A DNA stretch of 64,000 nt from an uncultured Roseburia sp. (GTDB taxonomy: Bacteria > Bacillota > Clostridia > Lachnospirales > Lachnospiraceae). The DNA is taken from contig CAMWKH010000003.1 in the NCBI GenBank assembly GCA_947174805.1, positions 62,001-126,000 on the forward strand. Reading direction: 5' to 3'. The notes beneath the pieces were generated by a model that was not told the DNA's origin, did not search any database, and worked only from the letters and a program-made list of their open reading frames with translations. The position numbers and the translations under genes were made by a program. How positions within the stretch are numbered: the stretch's first letter is position 1; each line of letters begins with the position of its first letter. This document shows positions 43,224 to 52,279 of this stretch, in pieces.

Positions 43224-45555
43224 TGCAATCCTTTTTGTGACATTTTTCATTTTTCTATTGATGGGAATTCCTATTTCCATGTGTCTGGGTCTCTCTTCCA
43301 TCTGCGCCATTTTGTATTCCGGGACAGACCTTACGATTGTGGCAACAAATATGTATTCCGGTATCAGCAAGTTTCTGCTTCTTGCGATTCCTTTTTTTGT
43401 GCTCTCAGGTAATATTATGGCAAAGGCTGGAATTTCCAAACGGCTGATTAAATTTGTAAATACCTGCGTGGGCCACAGAAGAGGGGGAATTGCCATTGTG
43501 TGCGTTATCGTTTCCTGCTTTTTCGGGGCGATTTCCGGCTCGGGCCCTGCAACGGTGGCTGCCCTTGGGGCGGTGCTGATTCCTGCTATGATACTGGACG
43601 GAGGTTTTTCGGCGCCCTTTTCCACGGCATTGCTTGCAACTTCCAGCTCCGTGGCCATCGTCATTCCGCCCAGTATTGCATTTGTGGTGTATGCCTCCAT
43701 TACCGGGGTGTCCATTGCAGATATGTTCACCTCAGGGATTATACCAGGGCTTTTGATGGGGGCCGCATTGGTTGTGGTGGTTCTTTTGGAGGCAAAGAAG
43801 CATGAGATTAAGCCCACCAATGACCGTTCATCGGGTAAAGAGAGGTGGGATGCCTTCAAAGATGCCTTCTGGGGATTTTTAATGCCGGTGATTATACTTG
43901 GAGGAATTTACGGAGGTGTGTTTACACCTACGGAAGCTGCGGCTGTTTCAGTAGTGTACGGTCTTTTTGTGGGCATGGTTATTTATAAGGAAGTAAAAGT
44001 GACAGATTTGTGGGAAATTTTTGTGGATTCTGCAAAAACCACCGGGGGAATTATGCTTATTGTGGCAAGCGCCTCCCTGTTTTCCTTTGTGTGTACAAAA
44101 TTCGGCATTGCCGCGGCGGCATCTGAATTACTTGGCAGTATTGCTCACAATCAGTTTGTATTTCTTCTTATTGTAAATATTATTTTTCTCATCGCCGGAT
44201 GTTTTATCGATGCAAACTCAGCGATGTATATCTTTATCCCTATTATGCTCCCTGTTTGTCAGGCCCTGGGATATGATGTAGTGGCATTTGGCGTGGTGGC
44301 TACGGTAAACCTTGCCATCGGCCAGGTGACGCCTCCTGTGGGGGTAAACCTGTTTGTGGCCATCGCCGTGAAGCTGAAAAACGGTGTGAAAGTGACCATA
44401 CAGCAGATTTCAAAAGCGGTTATGCCTATGATTGCCGCAAGCCTTGTGGTACTTTTGGTTATTACCTATATTCCATCGGTGTCGACTTTCCTGCCCAAAA
44501 TGTTTGCAGGGGATTCCTACTCGGGAAATGTTCAGGCGAAAAGCGTATCTTCCGGGGAGAATGGAGGAGATTCTTCCTTCAGTGATATAGGAGATTACAG
44601 TGACCTTGGCTGGGAGGAACAGACCTGGAACTTTACCTGCTCTACCACGGAGACAAGCACCTGGGCCGAAGGAGGCCGGAAGTTTGCGGAACTGATGGAA
44701 AAGGCAACCGGGGGAAAGGTTACAGTAAATGTGTATGCGGCGGACCAGCTTACGAACGGAAACCAGTCTGAGGGTATCCAGGCATTGATGGACGGGGACC
44801 CGGTACAGGTATCCATGCACAGCAATTTGATTTACTCAGCCTTTGACCCCAGGTTTAATGTGGTATCCCTTCCATACCTCTTCGACTCTGTGGAGGAGGC
44901 GGATGAGCTTTTGGACGGCGCAGGAGGGGACAAACTCAAAGAAATCTTAGGGGAGTACAATCTCCACTGCATGGGAATTGCGGAAAATGGATTCCGTCAG
45001 CTTACCAACAATGTGAAAGAAATTAAAACGGTGGCTGATATGAAGAACTTAAAAATCCGTGTGGCGGGGAGCAATCTGCTGATGGAGTGCTACAAGCGCT
45101 GGGGGGCGGATGCAACCAATATGAATTGGTCGGAAACCTACACTGCCTTACAGCAAAAGACGGTGGAGGGAGAGGAGAATCCCCTGCCTGCTATTGACGC
45201 AGCGTCCGTCCAGGAAGTACAGCCCTACTGTTCCCTGTGGAATGCCAATTATGACTGCCTGTTTTTCTGTATGAACCAGGATATCTATGATGCCCTGACA
45301 CAGGAGCAGAAGGCAGTTGTGGACGAGTGCGGACAGAAGGCGGTAGAGTATCAGCGCTATATCAACCGTGCCGGGGATGATGAGATTATGAGCCGCTGGC
45401 AGGAGAAAAACGGTGTCAGCTTTGTTTCCTATGAGGATTTAGACATTAAATCTTTTCAGGATGCAGTGGAGGGCATAGACGAATGGTACATAGAAGAACT
45501 GAAAAATCAAAATTACCAGGACGGGGACGCTTTGGTGAAAGCCTTCCGTAACTAG
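43216..45555 (+). CDS. TRAP transporter large membrane subunit fused to its solute-binding protein (DctM-DctP)
   Basis: A 779-residue fusion. Residues 1 to about 427 are DctM: about eleven or twelve membrane segments with FVLSGNIMAKAGISKRLI, SGSGPATVAALGA and INLAIGQVTPPVGVNLF-type motifs. A Ser/Gly/Asp-rich linker covers about 430-468. Residues about 469-779 are a DctP binding protein (KFAELMEKATGGKVTVNVY, then LKIRVAG with the conserved carboxylate-binding Arg, and TVEGEENPL). The ATG at 43216 is inside dctQ. Separate P and M proteins are usual; fusion would tether the binding protein to the outer membrane face. The frame is continuous; a sequencing error cannot be excluded. Confidence 0.88.
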   Translation: MISAILFVTFFIFLLMGIPISMCLGLSSICAILYSGTDLTIVATNMYSGISKFLLLAIPFFVLSGNIMAKAGISKRLIKFVNTCVGHRRGGIAIVCVIVSCFFGAISGSGPATVAALGAVLIPAMILDGGFSAPFSTALLATSSSVAIVIPPSIAFVVYASITGVSIADMFTSGIIPGLLMGAALVVVVLLEAKKHEIKPTNDRSSGKERWDAFKDAFWGFLMPVIILGGIYGGVFTPTEAAAVSVVYGLFVGMVIYKEVKVTDLWEIFVDSAKTTGGIMLIVASASLFSFVCTKFGIAAAASELLGSIAHNQFVFLLIVNIIFLIAGCFIDANSAMYIFIPIMLPVCQALGYDVVAFGVVATVNLAIGQVTPPVGVNLFVAIAVKLKNGVKVTIQQISKAVMPMIAASLVVLLVITYIPSVSTFLPKMFAGDSYSGNVQAKSVSSGENGGDSSFSDIGDYSDLGWEEQTWNFTCSTTETSTWAEGGRKFAELMEKATGGKVTVNVYAADQLTNGNQSEGIQALMDGDPVQVSMHSNLIYSAFDPRFNVVSLPYLFDSVEEADELLDGAGGDKLKEILGEYNLHCMGIAENGFRQLTNNVKEIKTVADMKNLKIRVAGSNLLMECYKRWGADATNMNWSETYTALQQKTVEGEENPLPAIDAASVQEVQPYCSLWNANYDCLFFCMNQDIYDALTQEQKAVVDECGQKAVEYQRYINRAGDDEIMSRWQEKNGVSFVSYEDLDIKSFQDAVEGIDEWYIEELKNQNYQDGDALVKAFRN

Positions 45556-45561
45556 GTCAGA

Positions 45562-45595
45562 GAAAAGAAGCTGTGGTTTACAGCTTCTTTTTTTA
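45562..45595. terminator. Terminator between the TRAP operon and the LysE gene
   Basis: Stem AAGAAGCTGT/ACAGCTTCTT with a 5-nt loop, followed by T7. It sits between convergent genes and overlaps the end of the LysE gene by a few bases. Confidence 0.9.
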
Positions 45596-46186
45596 TAGCA
45601 GCCCAAGGACCCTCAGGGCGCACCACACCAAAAGCAGAGCCATACAGGTATTCATACCTTTATAATGCTTTTCATAGGCCCGCTTTAGGATGTTTCCTGC
45701 AAAGGCCCAGATGATATTGCCCAAAGCCCCCATAACCATCAAGTAGAAGGCATAGAAAAGCAGTATCAGCGGCCTGCGCTCATAGGGGAGAATAAAGGAG
45801 GAGAACATGGTGAGGCCGTAAATAATTATTTTTACATTTATTAACTGTAAAAATACTCCCATTTTGTAGGTGGGCTCTTTTGTATCCGCCTGATCCCCCG
45901 GCGGAAGTCTTCTCCATGTGGCGTAGGAGAGGTACAGCAGGTATGCGGCGCCGATACATGTCATCACCGGACGGATGCCCGGAAGGATGGATGTGAGGGC
46001 GCTGCTGCACATACCGCAGAGAACCATCAGGGAGAATGAACCGGTCCAGATGCCGGACATAAATTTTAAATTCTTTTTTAATCCGTATTTGCTGGCATTG
46101 CTTAACAGAAGTATATTATTTGGCCCTGGTGACCAGGTAGTTAATGCTGCGGCCAGTGTCATACTGTAAAAAACGGAAAATGGCAT
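45593..46186 (-). CDS. LysE/RhtB-family amino acid exporter
   Basis: A 197-residue membrane protein of the LysE translocator family, which exports amino acids or related compounds. The N-terminal signature SPGPNNILLLSNASKYGLKKNLKF carries the family PGP-N motif. About six membrane segments follow. AAAGGA lies before the ATG. It is transcribed away from spo0A, sharing the long control region. The substrate cannot be told from sequence. Confidence 0.88.
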   Translation of the reverse strand: MPFSVFYSMTLAAALTTWSPGPNNILLLSNASKYGLKKNLKFMSGIWTGSFSLMVLCGMCSSALTSILPGIRPVMTCIGAAYLLYLSYATWRRLPPGDQADTKEPTYKMGVFLQLINVKIIIYGLTMFSSFILPYERRPLILLFYAFYLMVMGALGNIIWAFAGNILKRAYEKHYKGMNTCMALLLVWCALRVLGLL

Positions 46187-46661
46187 ACGCTGTTCCTTTC
46201 TGATTTTTTATAAATTTTTATAAAATAAGTATAAGGAACATGTCGAAAAAAATCTACCCCAAAAGAATTCTTGTGGTTGATTTTGGCGTTTTATCAACAT
46301 ATTGTGATAGCAAAAAACGACATTCTTTGAAAATTCTGTCGATTTGTGAAAACTTTGCGACTGTTTTCGACATAAATCGGGGTGAAGATACATAGAAAAA
46401 TAGGGAAGAATTTCAACTGTTATTTTGGAAAAAAATTACCATTTTTTGGCATTTTATTTTAAAGTTAAATCATCGAAAAAGAAACCTGCGAAAAACATGT
46501 GCTACTGTCGAAAGCCCTTTGGCTGTCGAATACTGCGAAATGTTTGAGTTGAAACATGAAAAGGGGATGTTATAATACAAATAGTTTCTTTTTTAGTCGC
46601 AAAGGCCAATGTGAAAAATGGAATATGATATATCATTTTAAAAGTTAGGAGGATAAATTGG
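46187..46661. promoter_or_regulatory. 475-bp spo0A control region with several 0A-box-like sites
   Basis: Cores TGTCGAA occur at 46241-46247, 46506-46512 and 46524-46530 on the plus strand and at 46366-46372 on the minus strand; a near match TGTCGAT is at 46337-46343. The Spo0A consensus core is TGTCGAA. The last two lie 18 bp apart, just upstream of the spo0A -35 hexamer. This density far exceeds chance and suggests feedback by Spo0A. No gene is present. Confidence 0.7.
46549..46576 (+). promoter_or_regulatory. spo0A promoter
   Basis: TTGAAA (5 of 6) at 46549-46554, 16-nt spacer and perfect TATAAT at 46571-46576 with an extended -10 TG. A separate SigH promoter, known in Bacillus, was not identified. 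Confidence 0.65.
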
Positions 46662-47474
46662 ATGGAAAAATTGAATGTTGCCATAGCTGACCATAACGAA
46701 AGTACGTTGGCATTGTTGGGAGATATTATACAGAGTGATAATGAATTGCAGGTGGTAGGTACTGCCATGGACGGGGAAGAAGCTTATCAGATGATTAAAT
46801 CAAAAGAACCAGATGTGGTGCTTTTGGATATTATTATGCCAAAACTGGACGGACTTGGTGTGGTGGATAAGGTAAACCATGACACTACCATGAAAAAGCA
46901 CCCATCTTTTATTATAGTCACGGCTATCAGCAGTGAAAAAATAACAGAAGATGCCTTCGCCAGAGGCGTGGATTACTATTTCATGAAACCTTTTGACCAT
47001 GCGGCTATTATCAACCAGATTAAGCGGAGCAGAAGGCAGGTAGATAACGTTTCGGGAAAAGAAATCAAAAAATCTCTCTCCTATGAACACTCTTATGTGA
47101 AGGAGGAGGCAAAACCCCGGAATTTAGAGGCGGATGTGACAAATATTATTCATGAGATAGGTGTTCCAGCCCATATAAAAGGATATCAATATCTCAGAGA
47201 GGCCATAATGATGTCTGTGGATGATATAGAGATGTTAAATTCTATCACGAAGATTTTGTATCCTACGATAGCCAAGAAATTTCAAACTACTCCAAGCCGG
47301 GTAGAACGGGCCATACGCCACGCCATTGAAGTAGCCTGGAGCAGAGGGAAGATGGATACGATTGACGAACTCTTTGGATACACCATCCACAACGGAAAAG
47401 GTAAGCCTACCAATTCTGAGTTTATTGCCCTGATTGCAGATAAAATAAGGTTAGACTACAAGCACGGCAATTAG
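46662..47474 (+). CDS. spo0A: Stage 0 sporulation protein A, master regulator of sporulation
   Basis: A 270-residue response regulator that commits the cell to sporulation when phosphorylated. The receiver has D10 and phospho-acceptor Asp56 (LLDIIMP) and the Lys of MKPFD. The Spo0A C-terminal DNA-binding domain covers about 150-270, with the recognition helix region [20 protein letters not shown] followed by [31 protein letters not shown] precedes the start. It normally follows spoIVB directly; here about 13 kb of other genes intervene. The phosphorelay or kinase that feeds it is not in the window. Confidence 0.97.
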   Translation: MEKLNVAIADHNESTLALLGDIIQSDNELQVVGTAMDGEEAYQMIKSKEPDVVLLDIIMPKLDGLGVVDKVNHDTTMKKHPSFIIVTAISSEKITEDAFARGVDYYFMKPFDHAAIINQIKRSRRQVDNVSGKEIKKSLSYEHSYVKEEAKPRNLEADVTNIIHEIGVPAHIKGYQYLREAIMMSVDDIEMLNSITKILYPTIAKKFQTTPSRVERAIRHAIEVAWSRGKMDTIDELFGYTIHNGKGKPTNSEFIALIADKIRLDYKHGN

Positions 47475-47540
47475 TACTTTTTATTCCTGGAAAAATAGAG
47501 TATAATAGACCTATCATAGCAAATATGGGGGTCTATTTTT

Positions 47541-48989
47541 ATGAAGAAAATACTTTTTGCAGCATCGGAAGCAGTGCCTTTTATCAAGACGGGAGGTCTT
47601 GCAGATGTAGTCGGTTCCCTGCCGGGATATTTTGACAAGGATGCGTATGATGTAAGGGTGATTCTGCCGAAATATGCCTGCATGGAAGAAAAATGGAAAG
47701 ACAAATTAAAACTGATAGCCAAATTTTATGTCAAATTAGGATGGAGACAGCAGTATGTAGGGCTTTATGAGACAGAATACAAGGGAATCCACTTTTATTT
47801 TGTGGATAATGAGTTCTACTTTGCAGGGCAAAGTCCCTATGGTCCCATCCATGAGGATGTGGAAAAGTTTGCGTATTACTCAAAGGCAGTGGTGGAATCC
47901 CTGCAAAAGCTGGGATTTGTCCCGGATATTTTACATTGCCATGACTGGCAGACTGCGTTGATTCCCGTTTACATGAAAACGCTCTATGGCAATATAGAAT
48001 TTTATCAGCATATAAAGACCGTTTTTTCCATCCACAATATCCTGTTTCAGGGAAGGTGGAGGTTAAACAGCGTCCAGGATGCCACAGGGCTTCCGGAATA
48101 CCTCTTTACCACAAAATATCTTGAAGCCTACGGGGAATCCAATTATATGAAAGGCGGCATTGTGTTTGCAGACGCAGTCACCACCGTGAGCAAGTCCTAT
48201 GCCATGGAGATTATGACCCAAGAGGGCGGGGCAGGCTTAGACGGGGTTCTGCGGAAATATTCATATAAGCTCTTCGGCATTATAAACGGACTGGACTACG
48301 ATGTGTTTCATCCCGGAAAGGATACCTATATCTCTTATCATTACGATAAGGAAAATGCTGTGCAGCAGAAGGCAAAACAGAAGGCTGCCCTTCAGAAAAA
48401 ACTGGGGCTTCCGGTGGATGAGGATGTTTTTTTGCTGGGCATGGTATCCCGTATGTCTGACCAGAAAGGGTTTGATTTGGTGGCATATGTTTTAGAAGAG
48501 CTCTTAAGCCATGAAAACCTTCAAATGGTGGTCCTTGGAACCGGGGAGGAGAGATACCAGAATATGTTTCGGTATTTTTCATATCATAATCCCCAGAGAC
48601 TGTCTGCCACTATCGGGTATTCGGAAGAGCTGGCACATAAAATCTATGCCGCCTGCGATGGGTTTTTAATGCCCTCCCTGACAGAGCCCTGCGGTCTCTG
48701 CCAGCTTATCAGCCTGCGTTATGGAACAGTGCCCATTGTCCGGGAGACAGGGGGCTTAAGGGACACAGTAACCCCTTACAACAAGTATCTGGGTACGGGT
48801 ACAGGTTTTTCTTTTGCAAATTACAATGCCCATGAGATGAAAGAGGCGGTACTCTCAGCCATGGATATGTTCTATCACGAGAAGGAAAATTGGGAAAAGC
48901 TTATGGCAAGAGGAATGGATGCAGACTATTCATGGAAAAGTTCTGTAGCTGAATACAGAGAACTCTACCGTATGCTTTTAGACGCATAA
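47541..48989 (+). CDS. glgA: Glycogen synthase GlgA
   Basis: GT5 glycosyltransferase that adds glucose from ADP-glucose to glycogen. The N-terminal KTGGLADVVGSLP loop binds ADP-glucose. HCHDWQTALIPVY and the C-terminal lobe with MVSRMSDQKGFDL and the EPCGLCQLISLRYGTVPIVRETGGL retaining-transferase motif follow. 482 residues is normal. It stands apart from glgC-glgD. It meets the DUF5688 gene tail to tail with a 12-bp overlap. Confidence 0.96.
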   Translation: MKKILFAASEAVPFIKTGGLADVVGSLPGYFDKDAYDVRVILPKYACMEEKWKDKLKLIAKFYVKLGWRQQYVGLYETEYKGIHFYFVDNEFYFAGQSPYGPIHEDVEKFAYYSKAVVESLQKLGFVPDILHCHDWQTALIPVYMKTLYGNIEFYQHIKTVFSIHNILFQGRWRLNSVQDATGLPEYLFTTKYLEAYGESNYMKGGIVFADAVTTVSKSYAMEIMTQEGGAGLDGVLRKYSYKLFGIINGLDYDVFHPGKDTYISYHYDKENAVQQKAKQKAALQKKLGLPVDEDVFLLGMVSRMSDQKGFDLVAYVLEELLSHENLQMVVLGTGEERYQNMFRYFSYHNPQRLSATIGYSEELAHKIYAACDGFLMPSLTEPCGLCQLISLRYGTVPIVRETGGLRDTVTPYNKYLGTGTGFSFANYNAHEMKEAVLSAMDMFYHEKENWEKLMARGMDADYSWKSSVAEYRELYRMLLDA

Positions 48990-49871
48990 CATAGTTATCT
49001 CCTGCTTTTTCCTGGAATAATAGTAGGGATGGTAAGAGAGAATTTCATCTTTTTGGACATGTTTTTCATTAACCTCACATATCATAACGGTTAAGTCCTG
49101 TGGATTTATGTCATCTTCTGCGGGCATCAGCAAAATTTCATGAATACTGCTGGGGAGAATATAGAGGTCACAGCCCTGTGCTGCGGCAAAGTCTTGAATA
49201 TATTCCGGGTACAGCAAGGCGGATGCCCCGTGGAGGTTGGAAGGATTGGACATGGCGTACAGGGAAACTTTGTCTTTTATTTCCGGAGGAATCGCTTCCG
49301 GCATCATTTTTTCTAACAGTTCTTCTATGGGATGGATTTGAAAGGGCAAAAGGGCGGGGGTGTTGGTTTTTGCCGCTGAAAACAGCTGTTCTTTTGTGAC
49401 GTTCCAGTATTCCATATGGTTGTTTAAAATCAGAATCGTGGCGTTTCCTGCCGGGGTGTCTGCCAGCAGGCAGGAAAATACTACTGCCAGGTCAAGAAAA
49501 CGGAAGTGGGGAGCTCTCTTAAGGAGTTCACGGTTGGATTCATAGTGGACCACTTTAAATATAATGTGGTATTTTGCCAAATCGTACTGGGTAAAGAAAG
49601 AAAGTTCCAGATTTTGGCCGGGCCTGCGTTTTTTGTAGTCTTCCAGGATATTTTTAAAAATTTTCTCTATGGAGCCGCCTCTCTGGTAGTCCTCATAGTA
49701 GGAAAAGAGATGCAGGGTGGGAGAAATATTAATGGAATTCTCCTGAATAATCAGTCCATCTATGGTAATATTGTTATTTTTTGTAAGGGGCTGTATGAAA
49801 ATTTTTGCATCGGATTTAAAATGCTCCTGTAACATACGGGTGATCTGCAACTTGAAAGTAGTATAGTTCAT
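48978..49871 (-). CDS. DUF5688 family protein
   Basis: A 297-residue protein of a family frequent in Lachnospiraceae and of unknown function. It opens with a short helix (YTTFKLQITRMLQEHF) and has the typical SPTLHLFSYYEDYQRGGSIEKIFKNILEDYKK segment. The C-terminal half resembles HAMIDRK-like Arg/Lys-rich cores and ends in DLTVMICEVNEKHV. It has no signal peptide or membrane segment. AAGGAG precedes the ATG. It is often found as a stand-alone gene, as here. Confidence 0.7.
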   Translation of the reverse strand: MNYTTFKLQITRMLQEHFKSDAKIFIQPLTKNNNITIDGLIIQENSINISPTLHLFSYYEDYQRGGSIEKIFKNILEDYKKRRPGQNLELSFFTQYDLAKYHIIFKVVHYESNRELLKRAPHFRFLDLAVVFSCLLADTPAGNATILILNNHMEYWNVTKEQLFSAAKTNTPALLPFQIHPIEELLEKMMPEAIPPEIKDKVSLYAMSNPSNLHGASALLYPEYIQDFAAAQGCDLYILPSSIHEILLMPAEDDINPQDLTVMICEVNEKHVQKDEILSYHPYYYSRKKQEITMLCV

Positions 49872-50016
49872 AGAATGTCTCCTTGTGAGAAGGGGATTAT
49901 GTCATGAAACGGTAGAAAAAAGATATACACATGAAAAATGTGTGAGATAAACATATCATCTTTTTTGCGAAATTGCAACAATAATCTTAAAATTTTTTTA
50001 AAAATACGAAATACAG

Positions 50017-50045
50017 TTGACTTACAGGGGAAAAGGCATTAAGAT
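50017..50045 (+). promoter_or_regulatory. Promoter of the small membrane-anchored protein gene
   Basis: TTGACT (5 of 6) at 50017-50022, 17-nt spacer and TAAGAT (4 of 6) at 50040-50045. The start codon follows 34 nt after the -10. Confidence 0.55.
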
Positions 50046-50078
50046 TGGGGAGAAATATAAAAAAGAGGAGTGATTATT

Positions 50079-50510
50079 ATGGCAAGACGAGAAAAAAGAA
50101 AGAGAAATGGCTGGAAAGCCCTGGCAATCGTGCTGACAGTTGTTTTGGTTTTAGGTGTGGGGATTTTCTTTACAAAGGATTATGTGGTGGCAAAGGCGGA
50201 GGAAAAAGTGCAGGACGCTTTGATTGAAAATGTTCTGGAATCTGTCATCCACTCTGATTCCGATGTGGCTGCCGATGCTGCCCAGATGGCAAAAAATATC
50301 TATAACAGCATGAGCGATGAAGATAAAGATACATGCCGCGGACTTATCGACAGCAATCTCACGAAAGAAAATGTGGCAAATGTAGCCTCCTATGTAAAAA
50401 ATGGAGATGCCTCCGGCCTGAAAAACTATGTGAAGAGCAGTGTCAGCGAGAGTGACAAAGAGACCATCAAGTCTTTATACCACAAATACAAAGACCAGAT
50501 TGCCTATTAG
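50079..50510 (+). CDS. Small membrane-anchored extracytoplasmic protein of unknown function
   Basis: A 143-residue protein: ten charged residues, one membrane segment (about 13-33), then a helical, acidic external domain of about 105 residues (SDSDVAADAAQMAKNIYNSMSDEDK...). No Cys of a lipobox follows the hydrophobic stretch, so it is probably an N-terminally anchored protein. GAGGAG lies before the ATG at 50079; a GTG three codons earlier overlaps that site. It has its own promoter and terminator. Not recognised. Confidence 0.65.
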   Translation: MARREKRKRNGWKALAIVLTVVLVLGVGIFFTKDYVVAKAEEKVQDALIENVLESVIHSDSDVAADAAQMAKNIYNSMSDEDKDTCRGLIDSNLTKENVANVASYVKNGDASGLKNYVKSSVSESDKETIKSLYHKYKDQIAY

Positions 50511-50515
50511 GCGAA

Positions 50516-50547
50516 AAAAAGGAATCTCAGAGGAGATTCCTTTTTTT
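50516..50547 (+). terminator. Terminator of the small membrane protein gene
   Basis: Stem AGGAATCTC/GAGATTCCT with a short loop, A7 before and T7 after, so it may also stop the tRNA transcript from the other strand. Confidence 0.9.
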
Positions 50548-50548
50548 A

Positions 50549-50621
<73 letters not shown>

Positions 50622-50701
50622 ATTGCACACTTATGTATTATACATGTTTTTTTCTGAAATAGCAACTATAAATTTGAAAAAGGAAGGAAAATTTTCATTA
50701 C

Positions 50702-51394
50702 ATGACGAAAGACTGCAAAGTTTACTATTATATCCATGATTTTGTGTCCAGACAGGAGGGGGATATTTCTCAAAATTCCAGGGAAAAACTCTCCTCTCAG
50801 GAGCAAAAAGATATTTCAGGGAAGATATTAGAGTATGCTTTTTTTGATTTTTTCGGGGAAAAATTTCTGTGGGATAAGGTTCTCCGGGAAGAAGGGGGCA
50901 AGCCTGTCTACGCTGTGGAGGGGCACTTTTTTAATATCAGCCACTGCAGTCATGGAATAGCGGCGGCCCTTTCAAAGGTTCCGGTGGGGGTGGATATCGA
51001 GGGAAGCCGCAGGGTAAAAACCCTTACGGTAAAAAAATCTATGGATGATGAGGAAAAGGCTTATATTGGCCCTATGGAGGGAGAATGGTTAAAGGAGGAG
51101 CAGATGCGGCGTTTTTTCCATCTGTGGACTTTAAAAGAAAGCTATGTAAAGATGACGGGGCAGGGGATACGGATGCCCTTAACTCAGATTTGCTTTTCCC
51201 TGAAGGATGGTCAGGTGTTAGATGGGACGGAGGATAGAAGAATCCTATATGCAAAAAACAGGGTTTTAAAACCCTGGGGACGGGAAAGCGTCTCCTGTGT
51301 TTTCCCTGTGCCGGGATTTTCACTGGCCATTACTCTGGGGTGGGATGGGGATAAGAAACCGGAAATTCTTTTTGATAAAGTTATTAATGTATGA
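50702..51394 (+). CDS. 4'-phosphopantetheinyl transferase, Sfp type
   Basis: A 230-residue enzyme that transfers phosphopantetheine from CoA to carrier proteins. The magnesium-binding GVDIE (Asp98, Glu100) and WTLKESYVKMTGQG (142-155) are present, with FNISHC before them. Sfp-type enzymes usually serve NRPS, PKS or similar carrier proteins, none of which is in the window. The ribosome-binding site (AAGGAAGG) lies far, about 15 nt, from the ATG. A terminator follows. Confidence 0.9.
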   Translation: MTKDCKVYYYIHDFVSRQEGDISQNSREKLSSQEQKDISGKILEYAFFDFFGEKFLWDKVLREEGGKPVYAVEGHFFNISHCSHGIAAALSKVPVGVDIEGSRRVKTLTVKKSMDDEEKAYIGPMEGEWLKEEQMRRFFHLWTLKESYVKMTGQGIRMPLTQICFSLKDGQVLDGTEDRRILYAKNRVLKPWGRESVSCVFPVPGFSLAITLGWDGDKKPEILFDKVINV

Positions 51395-51402
51395 TAATAA
51401 CC

Positions 51403-51442
51403 AAAAAAAGCAACCGTCCAAACCAAGGACAGGTTGCTTTTT
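51403..51442. terminator. Bidirectional terminator between the Sfp-type gene and the ABC permease
   Basis: Stem AAAAGCAACC/GGTTGCTTTT with an inner GTCC/GGAC extension and A- and T-tracts on both sides, between convergent genes. Confidence 0.85.
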
Positions 51443-51475
51443 AAGTACATTTTTTCTGTATTTGCCCGTAAAAAA

Positions 51476-52279
51476 TCACATATTACGTTTCTGTCTCCGT
51501 TCCAAAACCCCAATCAGGCTGTACAAAAGAATAGCGATGCAGCAGAGAATCAGTATGGAAAGAATCACCCAGTCAAGTTTGAAAACCTGGCTTCCGTAAA
51601 TGATCAGATATCCCAGGCCGCATTTGGAGGAGATAAATTCCCCGATAATTACCCCAACAAGGCAAAGGCCGATGTTGACCTTCATAAGTCCTATGATATT
51701 CCCCAGATTGGCAGGGAGAATGACTTTAAGCAGTACCTGGCTTGCATTTCCACCCAGTGTCCGGATAAGTTTTATTTTTTCCGGGTCTACGCCCTGAAAT
51801 CCTATATATAGATTTAATATTGTTCCAAAAATTGCAACGGACATTCCGGTTAATATAATTGTCTTATAATTTGCACCGAGCCATACGATTAAAAGCGGAG
51901 CCAAGGCAGATTTTGGAAGGCTGTTTAAGACTACCAGGTAAGGATCCAATGTCTCTGTCAGGCTTTTGCTGAACCACAGTAAGATGGTTATAATAAGGGA
52001 GAGAAGCATCACCAGGAGGAAACTGACAATAGTCTCAAACAGAGTGATGCCAATGTGGTAGAATAATTGGTTTTCCAGTATCATATGATAACAGCAAAAT
52101 ACCAGTTTACTGGGGCTGCTGAAAATGAAATCGTCTATCCACCCTTTATAGGTCGAAAATTCCCATAAAAATAAAAAAAGAATTAATATACTGATTCTAT
52201 ACAGGTGAATACGGATTTTCCTTCTTTTGTGGGCTTGCAGGAAAGCAATCTGGGCAGCAGACAGAGTATTAGAGTTCAT
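51476..52279 (-). CDS. NitT/TauT-type ABC transporter permease
   Basis: A 267-residue permease of the SsuC/TauC class. About six membrane segments. The cytoplasmic loop that contacts the ATPase is seen as GVDPEKIKLIRTLGGNASQVLLKVILP. It overlaps the ATPase gene by 11 nt. Relatives import sulfonates, nitrate, or thiamine precursors. No substrate-binding protein gene lies next to it, so the substrate cannot be inferred and an unlinked binding protein must be assumed. Confidence 0.88.
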   Translation of the reverse strand: MNSNTLSAAQIAFLQAHKRRKIRIHLYRISILILFLFLWEFSTYKGWIDDFIFSSPSKLVFCCYHMILENQLFYHIGITLFETIVSFLLVMLLSLIITILLWFSKSLTETLDPYLVVLNSLPKSALAPLLIVWLGANYKTIILTGMSVAIFGTILNLYIGFQGVDPEKIKLIRTLGGNASQVLLKVILPANLGNIIGLMKVNIGLCLVGVIIGEFISSKCGLGYLIIYGSQVFKLDWVILSILILCCIAILLYSLIGVLERRQKRNM

